The notes under the pieces were generated by a model, which saw nothing but the letters and a program-made list of their open reading frames with translations, had not been told where the DNA came from and did no database searches. 13,498 nucleotides of DNA, from assembly GCA_035639875.1 (NCBI GenBank), contig DASQXE010000172.1, forward strand, positions 1 through 13,498. The letters run 5' to 3'. This stretch comes from JAIBJP01 sp035639875. Lineage in GTDB: Bacteria; Actinomycetota; Thermoleophilia; Gaiellales; Gaiellaceae. Of the stretch, positions 1-6,112 are shown piece by piece; position 1 is the stretch's first letter, and each line of letters opens with the position of its first letter. The position numbers and the translations under genes were made by a program.

Positions 1-1690
1 CCCAGCAGGCGGCCGCCCACGAGGCGTTCGCCCAGCTCGCGCTCGACCGCGAGGCGGCGTTCCAGGACGCCCCTGCCCACGACGCGTTGTTCCAAGAGGC
101 GTCTGCCTGGGCAGTGTTCGCCCAGCTCGCCGAGTCGAACGCAAGACCACCAGCGCCGTCCGACGTGACGAACTGATCGAGGCCCAGGTTCGGGTTGGGC
201 GGGCTCGTTACGTCGAACGCGGCCTTCGCGTTGACCTCGCCGACGCCGAGGGCGACGCCGGCCGCAGTCGGCCGTGCGCTCAGCATGAGGGCACCTTTCA
301 CCTGGTCGGGCGTCCACCTCGGGTTCTTCGCGAGGAGGAGCGCAGCGGCGCCCGAGACGACCGGCGCCGAGAACGACGTACCCGACATCCACATGTACGC
401 GGAGCCGGTCATCCGCTCGGGATGCTCGAGCGCCATCGTCGACGTGCCCGGCACCGGGCCGACCAGTCGACGGCCGGGTGCTCCGAGGTCCGGCTTGGCG
501 AACCCGTCGAGCGTGTAGCCGTACGCAGACCATGGCGCGGCGAAATCATCTCCGGGGTTCGTGGAGGTGCCGTTGAGGTCGCTCGCGCCAACGGTGATGA
601 CGAACGGGTCGTTGCCCGGCGCGTACGCGACCGTCGTCGGCTGCCCGTCGACACCGTAGTTGCCCGCGGCAGCCACGACGACGACGCCGTTGAACCAGAG
701 CTTCTCGACGGCCTTGTCCAGCGGGTCGTACATGAACGACGCCGGCTGCGTTGCCTGGAGCGAGAAGTTGGCGACACGGATGTTGTACGCCGCCTTGTAC
801 TGGAGGATCCAATCGGCGGCCGCGATGACGTCGCTCGTCATCGCCATGCCGTTGTCGTCCATGACGTCGATCGAGACGATCGGTGCGATTGGCGCCGCAC
901 CGGCGATCTTGCCCGCCGAACCTGCCGCGATGCCCGCGACGAAGGTGCCGTGGCCGCGGCCGTCACCGGGCGAGTTGGGGGTCAGGCTGGTGAGACTCAC
1001 CTGCTTGATCACCCTCGCGCCCCAGTCGAAGTCGCTGCGCAGGCGCTGCACACCCGAGTCGACGATGGCGATCGCAGGGGGCTGCAAGCCGCCGAGGCCG
1101 TTCGCCGTCCAGAAATCGGAGACGCCGGCTGTCTGCACCCATCCTTGGTCGTTGGAGTAGCCACTCAGGCGGACGCGCGAGTCGCGCGTGATCGCGAGGA
1201 TCCCTCTCTGGGCCGCGAGGTCGGCGAGCTGCGCACCCGTCAGCTGCGCGGAAACGCCCTTGACCGCGAGAAACTTCCGCTTCAGCCCCTGCGCCTTGCC
1301 CGGGTGTCGCGAGACGGAGCCCTGCACGAGGCTCGCCACGAACTTGGAGCTCTTGCCCGGCTTCGCCTGGACGATGACGGCGAACCGCTTGCTCGGATTC
1401 GCCTTGGCGCTCGCGAGCAGCGCGTCCGGAACGACCGCGCCACCCGTGGAGGTTCCGTCAGCGGCGGGGGCGGCGACCGGCACGACCAAGGCCGAAACGG
1501 CCAGGACAAGGGCGGCGAATCTGCGCCCCGGCTTGCCCCAGAGGGCGCTCGAGCGCGTCTCGCCGTTCGTCTTCTTGCCCCAGAGGGCGCTGCCTCGTAG
1601 GTTGCCTCTGGCTCCGCTGACTGGCCGCAAGTTCAGTCGTCCCTTCTCCGCCTTTTGGGCGGACCGCAGTAGAAGTTGTGACCTCTTCAT
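1..1690 (-). CDS. Secreted S8 (subtilisin-like) serine protease, C-terminus beyond the left edge
   Basis: Endopeptidase predicted to act outside the cell; its substrate is unknown. At least 563 residues are visible and no stop is reached at the left edge. The full triad can be read: Asp211 (AIAIVDSGV), His248 (GRGHGTFVAGI), oxyanion Asn344 (AAAGNYG) and Ser439 (SGTSFSAPVVSG). HGTF replaces the more usual HGTH. Residues about 100-175 resemble an I9-type propeptide. A hydrophobic signal segment lies at 58-76, with an A-P-A cleavage motif at 74-76, and follows an unusually long basic leader holding two SALWGK motifs (34-39, 48-53). The C-terminus becomes a pentapeptide repeat (xxASW). The ATG at 1690 is the only in-frame ATG close to the Shine-Dalgarno, which lies about 20 nt upstream beyond a small hairpin. 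A later TTG at residue 21 cannot be excluded. The gene is divergent from murT. The family call is firm; start and role are less so. Confidence 0.93.
   Translation of the reverse strand, partial: MKRSQLLLRSAQKAEKGRLNLRPVSGARGNLRGSALWGKKTNGETRSSALWGKPGRRFAALVLAVSALVVPVAAPAADGTSTGGAVVPDALLASAKANPSKRFAVIVQAKPGKSSKFVASLVQGSVSRHPGKAQGLKRKFLAVKGVSAQLTGAQLADLAAQRGILAITRDSRVRLSGYSNDQGWVQTAGVSDFWTANGLGGLQPPAIAIVDSGVQRLRSDFDWGARVIKQVSLTSLTPNSPGDGRGHGTFVAGIAAGSAGKIAGAAPIAPIVSIDVMDDNGMAMTSDVIAAADWILQYKAAYNIRVANFSLQATQPASFMYDPLDKAVEKLWFNGVVVVAAAGNYGVDGQPTTVAYAPGNDPFVITVGASDLNGTSTNPGDDFAAPWSAYGYTLDGFAKPDLGAPGRRLVGPVPGTSTMALEHPERMTGSAYMWMSGTSFSAPVVSGAAALLLAKNPRWTPDQVKGALMLSARPTAAGVALGVGEVNAKAAFDVTSPPNPNLGLDQFVTSDGAGGLAFDSASWANTAQADASWNNASWAGASWNAASRSSASWANASWAAACW
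2..130 (-). repeat. 15-nt tandem repeat encoding xxASW pentapeptides
   Basis: The reverse strand encodes pentapeptides ending in Trp. Trp codons (cca on the plus strand) fall at 2-4, 17-19, 32-34, 62-64, 77-79, 92-94 and 122-124, exactly in 15-nt register. Two registers have mutated to Arg (47-49) and Gln (107-109). Ala-Ser precedes nearly every Trp. The array continues past the left edge, so its total copy number is unknown. It lies after the protease catalytic domain and reads in the same frame. Confidence 0.88.
1532..1591 (-). repeat. Two 18-bp direct repeats encoding SALWGK in the protease leader
   Basis: The 18-mer cttgccccagagggcgct occurs at 1532-1549 and again at 1574-1591. The offset is 42 bp, or 14 codons, so both copies read in the protease frame as S-A-L-W-G-K (residues 48-53 and 34-39). 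Both copies sit ahead of the hydrophobic signal core. Confidence 0.85.
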
Positions 1691-1693
1691 CGC

Positions 1694-1714
1694 AGAAAGG
1701 CGGCGCTTTCTCCT
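1694..1714 (-). promoter_or_regulatory. Shine-Dalgarno and hairpin before the protease start
   Basis: On the minus strand a strong GGAGG (1716-1712) lies about 20 nt before the ATG at 1690, too far for normal use. A perfect 6-bp inverted repeat, AGAAAG (1711-1706) and CTTTCT (1699-1694), lies between them with a 6-nt loop. If folded, it would leave only GCG between the stem and the ATG and bring the Shine-Dalgarno close to it. The fold is an inference. Confidence 0.4.
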
Positions 1715-1757
1715 CCCTGAACAGGGGGACTCCGCGGAGATTCCCTCGTTCGAGGGA
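1715..1757. promoter_or_regulatory. Paired palindromes in the protease/murT divergent region
   Basis: Two palindromes of similar form lie here. CCCTG-aa-CAGGG is at 1715-1726, and TCCCTCG-tt-CGAGGGA is at 1742-1757 with perfect 7-bp arms. Their centres are 29 bp apart. A perfect TCCGCGGA (1731-1738) lies between them. The second palindrome sits immediately upstream of the proposed murT -10 element, where a repressor would block RNA polymerase. No binding protein can be named from this window. Confidence 0.4.
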
Positions 1758-1759
1758 CA

Positions 1760-1765
1760 TAGGAT
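1760..1765 (+). promoter_or_regulatory. Putative -10 element of a leaderless murT transcript
   Basis: TAGGAT fits the TANNNT -10 pattern and ends exactly 6 nt before the GTG at 1772, which would place the transcription start on the start codon. The same layout occurs at dapF and hflX. No convincing -35 was seen. The alternative reading is that AGGA (1761-1764) is a Shine-Dalgarno 7 nt from the same GTG. Confidence 0.45.
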
Positions 1766-1771
1766 GAAGTG

Positions 1772-3136
1772 GTGCGCCTGCAGGTCGAGATCGCGCTCGC
1801 CCGAGCCGCCGGGCGGCTCTCCAGGCTCGCAGGGCGCGGCGGCGGCACGACGCTTCCTGGGAAGATCCTCGCCACACTCGACCCGAGCGCGCTCGGGACG
1901 CTCGCGCGGCGGCTTCCACTTGGGTCCGCGCTGGTCTCGGGGACGAACGGCAAGACGACGACGGCGGCGATCACGGCCGAGATCCTCGGAGGACGGGTAC
2001 GCCTGGCGCACAATCGCGCCGGCGCGAACCTCGTCTCGGGAGTCGCTTCTGCCCTCCTCGCCGCGCGCGATGCCGAGCTCGGTCTGTTCGAGGTCGACGA
2101 GGGCGCGTTTCCCGACGTCGCGCGCCGCGTGCGGCCGCACGCCGTCTGTCTCGGAAACCTCTTTCGCGACCAGCTCGACCGCTACGGCGAGCTCGAGCTC
2201 GTAGCCGAGCGGTGGCGGACGGCCGTGGCCGAGCTCGATCCAGCGGCCTCCGTCGTCGTGAACGCAGACGACCCGTTGCTCGCCGACATCGCCCGTGGCC
2301 GCGCGAACGTGCTCAGGTTCGGCCTCGATGACCCGTCCGCCGCGCGCGAACGCCTCCCCCACGCGGCGGACTCGAAGTACTGCCTCTCCTGCGGAGCGCC
2401 GTATTCGTACCGGGCTGCCTATGTCGGACATCTCGGCGACTATCGCTGCCCCGACTGCCACGAGGAGCGCCCGCCGCTGGACGTGGCCGCCCGCGCGATC
2501 ACGCTCTCCGGCCTCGAGAGCGTCGCCTTCGATCTCGTCGCACCCGCCGGCACTCGGCGGGTCTCCGTCCCCCTCCCCGGTCTCTACAACGTCTACAACG
2601 CGGTCGCGGCGGCCTCGCTGGGGCTGGTCCTCGGGGCCTCGCTCGAGGAGATCGAAGTCGGCCTTGCGCGCTTTCGGGCCGCATTCGGGCGCTTCGAGCG
2701 CATCCCCGCAGGGGACCGGAGCGTCCTTCTCCTCTTGATCAAGAACCCCGCCGGGGCCAACGAGGTCGTGCGCACGCTCGTCGCGAGCGAAGGTCCGCGG
2801 CTGGCCGTGGTCGCGCTCAACGACAACCTCGCCGACGGGCGCGACGTGTCCTGGATCTGGGACGTCGACTTCGAGCCGCTCGGCGAGTCGCTCGAGCGCC
2901 TAGTCGCCGCCGGGGCCCGCGCCCACGAGCTCGCGCTCCGCTTCAAGTACGGCGGCGTCCCGGCCGAGCGAATCGAGGTCGTCCCGGACCTCGAAGAGGC
3001 GCTCGACCGAGGCCTGGAGCTGACCGCTTCGGGCGGGGAGCTTGTCGTTCTGCCTACCTACACGGCCATGCTGGCCCTCCGCCGCATAGCGGCCGCGCGC
3101 GGGCTCGTGCGACCGTACTGGGAGGAAGCTGCATGA
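1772..3136 (+). CDS. murT: Lipid II isoglutaminyl synthase, Mur ligase-like subunit MurT
   Basis: With GatD it amidates the alpha-carboxyl of D-Glu in lipid II, using ATP and glutamine-derived ammonia, at the cytoplasmic face of the membrane. The 454-residue length is normal for the family. The Mur ligase P-loop GTNGKTTT is at 57-64, followed by a FEVDE segment near 106-110. The zinc ribbon typical of MurT is complete, with CxxC pairs at Cys204/207 and Cys226/229. The C-terminal DUF1727 domain has KNPAGANE (324-331) and ADGRDVSWIWDVDFE (354-368); an Asp in this domain has been proposed to complete the GatD triad. Two adjacent GTG codons (1769, 1772) are possible starts. I chose 1772 because it fits both the 6-nt -10 spacing and the AGGA spacing. 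The stop overlaps gatD in ATGA, so the two are coupled. Confidence 0.95.
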   Translation: MRLQVEIALARAAGRLSRLAGRGGGTTLPGKILATLDPSALGTLARRLPLGSALVSGTNGKTTTAAITAEILGGRVRLAHNRAGANLVSGVASALLAARDAELGLFEVDEGAFPDVARRVRPHAVCLGNLFRDQLDRYGELELVAERWRTAVAELDPAASVVVNADDPLLADIARGRANVLRFGLDDPSAARERLPHAADSKYCLSCGAPYSYRAAYVGHLGDYRCPDCHEERPPLDVAARAITLSGLESVAFDLVAPAGTRRVSVPLPGLYNVYNAVAAASLGLVLGASLEEIEVGLARFRAAFGRFERIPAGDRSVLLLLIKNPAGANEVVRTLVASEGPRLAVVALNDNLADGRDVSWIWDVDFEPLGESLERLVAAGARAHELALRFKYGGVPAERIEVVPDLEEALDRGLELTASGGELVVLPTYTAMLALRRIAAARGLVRPYWEEAA

Positions 3137-3882
3137 AGATCGTCGTCGGGCACCTGTATCCCGACTACCTGAACATCTACGCCGACCGGGGCAACATCGC
3201 GGTGCTCGAACGTCGCGCCCGCTGGCGGGGAATCGACTTCGACTACCGCACGATTGGCCTTGGCGAGAGTGTCCGCCCGCGCGAGCACGATCTCTATTAC
3301 GTCGGCGGGGGCCAGGACCGCGAGCAGGCGCTCGTCGCGCACGACCTCGAAGCCAAGGGAGCTCCGCTGCGGGAGGCCGTCGCCAGCGGGGCGGCGTTCC
3401 TGGCCGTTTGCGGCGGCTACCAGCTGCTCGGCCACTTCTACCGCGACCGCTCCGGGGCCGAGCTTCCGGGCATCCGACTGCTCCCTCACCACACGGTGGC
3501 CGGCGAGCGGCGCATGATCGGCGACGTTCTGCTCGAGTGCGAGCTCGACGCCGGCGTACGGCGCACGCTGGCCGGATTCGAGAACCACGCCGGGCGAACC
3601 CACCTGGACGAGGGCGCAGAGCCGCTCGGCCGCGTCCTGGCCGGTTTCGGGAACAACGGCGAGGACGGTTTGGAAGGGTGTCGGCTTGCGGGCGCCGTCG
3701 GAACCTACCTGCACGGGCCGCTCCTCCCGCGCAACCCCTGGCTGGCCGACTGGCTGCTCGCGCGCGCCATCGCGCACCGGACGAGCGAGGCGCCCGAGCT
3801 GGAGCCGCTGGCAGACGACTTCGAGGCCTCGGCCCAGCGCGTGTCCGCGGAACGGGCCCGCGCCCGCGGCGGGCGCTTCTAA
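3133..3882 (+). CDS. gatD: Lipid II isoglutaminyl synthase, glutaminase subunit GatD
   Basis: Class I (triad-type) glutamine amidotransferase domain of 249 residues that releases ammonia from glutamine for MurT. The nucleophile is Cys93 in AVCGGYQLLG and the catalytic His is His194 in GTYLHGPLLPRNP. Arg126/Arg127 (GERRMIGD) lie where the family has a substrate-binding Arg. The N-terminal HLYPDYLNIYADRGNI segment is typical of GatD and distinguishes it from the related cobyric acid synthase domain CobQ. The ATG lies inside the murT stop (ATGA), so the pair is made by coupled translation, as expected for a heterodimer. The last codons form a terminator hairpin. The Arg-rich C-terminal tail (about residues 236-248) is partly dictated by that hairpin. 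Confidence 0.94.
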   Translation: MKIVVGHLYPDYLNIYADRGNIAVLERRARWRGIDFDYRTIGLGESVRPREHDLYYVGGGQDREQALVAHDLEAKGAPLREAVASGAAFLAVCGGYQLLGHFYRDRSGAELPGIRLLPHHTVAGERRMIGDVLLECELDAGVRRTLAGFENHAGRTHLDEGAEPLGRVLAGFGNNGEDGLEGCRLAGAVGTYLHGPLLPRNPWLADWLLARAIAHRTSEAPELEPLADDFEASAQRVSAERARARGGRF

Positions 3883-3888
3883 TTCCTT
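3860..3888 (+). terminator. Intrinsic terminator overlapping the end of gatD
   Basis: Perfect 7-bp arms GCGCCCG (3860-3866) and CGGGCGC (3870-3876) with a 3-nt loop are followed by the T-rich tail TTCTAATTCCTT. The stem is formed by the last gatD codons and the TAA lies in the tail. It fits the convergent layout, since the Nudix gene ends 31 bp further on. Confidence 0.6.
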
Positions 3889-3913
3889 CCAAGGAACAGA
3901 CTGTTACAAGCGT

Positions 3914-4360
3914 CTAAGGTGCCCACACGGCGCCGAGATACACGACCGGATCGCCGGGCTGCCAGCGCTCCAGAAAACGTTGGATCGGCGGGTGGAGGAC
4001 AATAGACGCGAGCTCGTCGCGGTCGAAGAAGCGGTGATTTCGTACGGCCTCGTCGACGGAGGTCGCGCCTTCGAGCGAGCGTGCAAGATGCCCGGCAAAG
4101 ACGAGGTGAACGACGTGCTTGGCGGGCGTCCCCGGGGGCGCGATCGAGTCGACGACCGCCACCGGGCCCTCGACCGGAAAATCGCTCGCGAGCCCGATCT
4201 CCTCGGCAAGCTCGCGGCGAAGGGCGGTGACGAGCGACTCGCCGAGGCGAACGCCGCCCCCCGGGAGGAGCCAGTACTCGCGTCCGAGCTTCTCCTGGCG
4301 AACGAGCAGAATCCGGTTCTCACGGCGCAGGATGGCCGAAACTCGAATTCGCGGGTCCAT
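3914..4360 (-). CDS. Nudix hydrolase
   Basis: Hydrolase of nucleoside diphosphate-linked compounds; the substrate cannot be told from sequence. It has 148 residues, the usual single-domain size. The Nudix box GX5EX7REUXEEXGU is complete: Gly35, Glu41, Arg49-Glu50, Glu53-Glu54, Gly56 and Leu57 in the GGGVRLGESLVTALRRELAE stretch. The preceding EYWLLPGGG is the usual lead into the box. The ATG at 4360 is one base after the dut stop, so it is probably the last gene of the dapF-dapL-hflX-dut unit. Its neighbour Dut is also a nucleotide-pool enzyme, which makes a housecleaning role plausible but unproven. It converges on gatD. Confidence 0.9.
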   Translation of the reverse strand: MDPRIRVSAILRRENRILLVRQEKLGREYWLLPGGGVRLGESLVTALRRELAEEIGLASDFPVEGPVAVVDSIAPPGTPAKHVVHLVFAGHLARSLEGATSVDEAVRNHRFFDRDELASIVLHPPIQRFLERWQPGDPVVYLGAVWAP

Positions 4361-4361
4361 C

Positions 4362-4799
4362 TCAGACGGCCCGCGAGGAGCCGAACCCGCGCACTCCGCG
4401 CTCCGTCTCTCGGAGCGCGTCGACCTCGCGCACGGTCAGCTCGGGCACGGGCAGGACGACGAGCTGCGCGATTCGCTCACCCGCCTCTGCGCTGAAGGTC
4501 TGCTCGCGGTCGGTGTTGAGGAGCACGACTTGGATCTCGCCGCGATACCCGGAGTCGATCAGCCCGGGGGAGTTGACGACCGCGAGTCCGTGCCGGGCGG
4601 CCAGGCCGGAGCGCGGCTGCACGAAGCCGGCGTAGCCCTCTGGAATGGCCACGGCGATGCCTGTCGGCACGAGCGCGCGTTCGCCCGGCGCGAGGCTGAC
4701 GGGTTCGCATGTCGCGAGATCGACTCCGGCGTCGCCGGCGTAGGCACGGTCAGGCACCCGCGCCCCTTCGCGAACGCGCAGGATCTCGAGTTCGATCAC
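4362..4799 (-). CDS. dut: Deoxyuridine 5'-triphosphate nucleotidohydrolase (dUTPase)
   Basis: Hydrolyses dUTP to dUMP and pyrophosphate, keeping uracil out of DNA and supplying dUMP for dTMP synthesis; the family is a homotrimer. It has 145 residues. All five motifs are visible: AGDAGVDL (21-28), PRSGLA (62-67), GLIDSGYRGEIQV (79-91, with the catalytic Asp82 and Tyr85), RIAQLVV (109-115) and RGVRGFGSS (134-142). The last motif normally reads GFGSTG, so the C-terminal arm ends slightly differently and only three residues (RAV) follow it. The GTG start overlaps the hflX stop as GTGA, indicating translational coupling. The Nudix gene follows after 1 nt. Confidence 0.95.
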   Translation of the reverse strand: MIELEILRVREGARVPDRAYAGDAGVDLATCEPVSLAPGERALVPTGIAVAIPEGYAGFVQPRSGLAARHGLAVVNSPGLIDSGYRGEIQVVLLNTDREQTFSAEAGERIAQLVVLPVPELTVREVDALRETERGVRGFGSSRAV

Positions 4800-6100
4800 C
4801 GTCCGCGGGCCCTGGCCGCCTGCTCGGAGACGAGGTACGGAGCGAAGCGGGCCACTTCTCGCTGCGGAAGCTGGGCGACGACGATGACGCCCTCGGGCGT
4901 GTCGAGTCGTTCCTCGATCGGCGCGCCCAGCTCGTAGAGCTCGGCCAGCGCCCTCCCCGCCTCGTACGGAACGAGGAGGCGGACGGGACGCAGCCGCTCC
5001 GCGAACCGCTCCGCGATCCGCGCTCGTACGTCGTCGAGCCCCTCGCCGGCGAGCGCCGAGATCTGCAGGGCTCCGGGAAACCTGTTCACGAGCCGTCGCC
5101 GCCGCAGCGGATCGACCGCGTCGATCTTGTTCAGCACGAGCTCGACGGGCAGCTCGCCCGCACCTATCTCCGTGAGCACCGAGGCGACCGCTGCAATCGT
5201 CTCGTCGAGCCGCTCGTCCTGGGCCGAGGCGTCGGCGACATGGAGGACGAGGTCCGCATGCACGGTCTCTTCGAGGGTGGCAGCGAATCCTTCGACAAGC
5301 TGGTGCGGCAGCCGCCTGATGAAACCGACGGTGTCCGTCACGAGATATCGTCGGCCCTCGTGGGTGAAGGCCCGCGTGGTCGGGTCAAGGGTCTCGAAGA
5401 GACGGTCGTCGACGGAGACCTCGGCGCTCGTCAGCGCGTTCAGGAGCGTGGACTTGCCCGCGTTCGTGTACCCGGCCAAAGCGACGACGGGCGTCTCGCC
5501 GCGCCGCCGAGCCTTGCGTTGGGTATCGCGGCGTCGCTCGAGCTCCCGCAGCCGCCGTCGCAGCTGGGCGATCCGCCGGCGGGCGAGGCGGCGGTCCGTC
5601 TCGAGCTGGGACTCCCCGGGGCCCCGCGTCCCGATCCCTCCGCCGAGGCGCTCGAGGTGCTGCCACATCCCCCGCATGCGCGGCAAGTTGTATTCGAGCT
5701 GGGCCAGCTCGACCTGCAGCTTGCCCTCGGCGCTGATGGCGTGCTGGGCGAAGATGTCGAGGATGAGCTGCGTGCGATCGACCACGCGCAGCTTGAACTC
5801 GTCCTCGAGACGCCGTTGTTGGCCTGGATCGAGATCGTCGTCGACGATCAGCGACTCCGCTCCCGCTTCCGGCACCGTTCGTTTCAGCTCGGCAAGTTTT
5901 CCTTTGCCCACGTACGTGCGCGGATCGGGCGCCGGACGGCGCTGCACGAGCTCGCCCACGGGCTCGACGCCGGCCGTGCGCAGGAGCTCTCGCATCTCCG
6001 CCAGCTCTTCGCCTTCGTCTACGCCCTGGGCCAGCACCGCTACGAGAAAGCCGCGCTCGGGCTCAGCCCCGGGCGCGGGGTCCGGCTGGTGTTGGGTCAC
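4796..6100 (-). CDS. hflX: Ribosome-associated GTPase HflX
   Basis: GTPase that binds the 50S subunit and in studied species rescues stalled ribosomes or splits 70S under stress. It has 434 residues. The N-terminal HflX domain includes RTYVGKGKL (61-69) and VDRTQLILDIF. A helical linker follows with LPRMRGMW and GGIGTRGPGESQLETDRR. G-motifs are G1 GYTNAGKS (210-217), G3 DTVGF (256-260) and G4 NKID (324-327), with SAL near 345 as G5. The GTG at 6100 lies 7 nt after the dapL stop and lacks a good Shine-Dalgarno. Instead CATAAT lies exactly 6 nt upstream, so the gene may also be read from its own leaderless promoter. The downstream end overlaps dut. Confidence 0.95.
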   Translation of the reverse strand: MTQHQPDPAPGAEPERGFLVAVLAQGVDEGEELAEMRELLRTAGVEPVGELVQRRPAPDPRTYVGKGKLAELKRTVPEAGAESLIVDDDLDPGQQRRLEDEFKLRVVDRTQLILDIFAQHAISAEGKLQVELAQLEYNLPRMRGMWQHLERLGGGIGTRGPGESQLETDRRLARRRIAQLRRRLRELERRRDTQRKARRRGETPVVALAGYTNAGKSTLLNALTSAEVSVDDRLFETLDPTTRAFTHEGRRYLVTDTVGFIRRLPHQLVEGFAATLEETVHADLVLHVADASAQDERLDETIAAVASVLTEIGAGELPVELVLNKIDAVDPLRRRRLVNRFPGALQISALAGEGLDDVRARIAERFAERLRPVRLLVPYEAGRALAELYELGAPIEERLDTPEGVIVVAQLPQREVARFAPYLVSEQAARARGR

Positions 6101-6106
6101 GGCCTG

Positions 6107-6112
6107 ATTATG
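6107..6112 (-). promoter_or_regulatory. Putative -10 element of a leaderless hflX transcript
   Basis: Minus-strand CATAAT matches the TATAAT consensus at 5 of 6 positions and is followed by 6 nt (CAGGCC) and the hflX GTG. It includes the dapL stop codon TAA. TTCGCT, a weak -35-like hexamer, lies 17 nt upstream (6135-6130). Confidence 0.45.

Noticed and set aside
2..130. 15-bp periodic repeat as a CRISPR array or non-coding minisatellite
   Set aside because: There are no spacers, and the period is a multiple of 3 in frame with the protease, with substitutions following codons. It is a coding repeat.
422..1600. Long plus-strand frame of 392 codons
   Set aside because: It lies antisense to the S8 protease, whose frame shows all catalytic motifs. 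The Arg-rich translation is a high-GC shadow.
3883..3905. Small palindromes TTCCTT-cc-AAGGAA and AACAG-a-CTGTT between gatD and the Nudix gene
   Set aside because: Loops of 1-2 nt cannot form stable hairpins and there is no promoter to regulate between convergent genes. Probably chance or part of the terminator tail.
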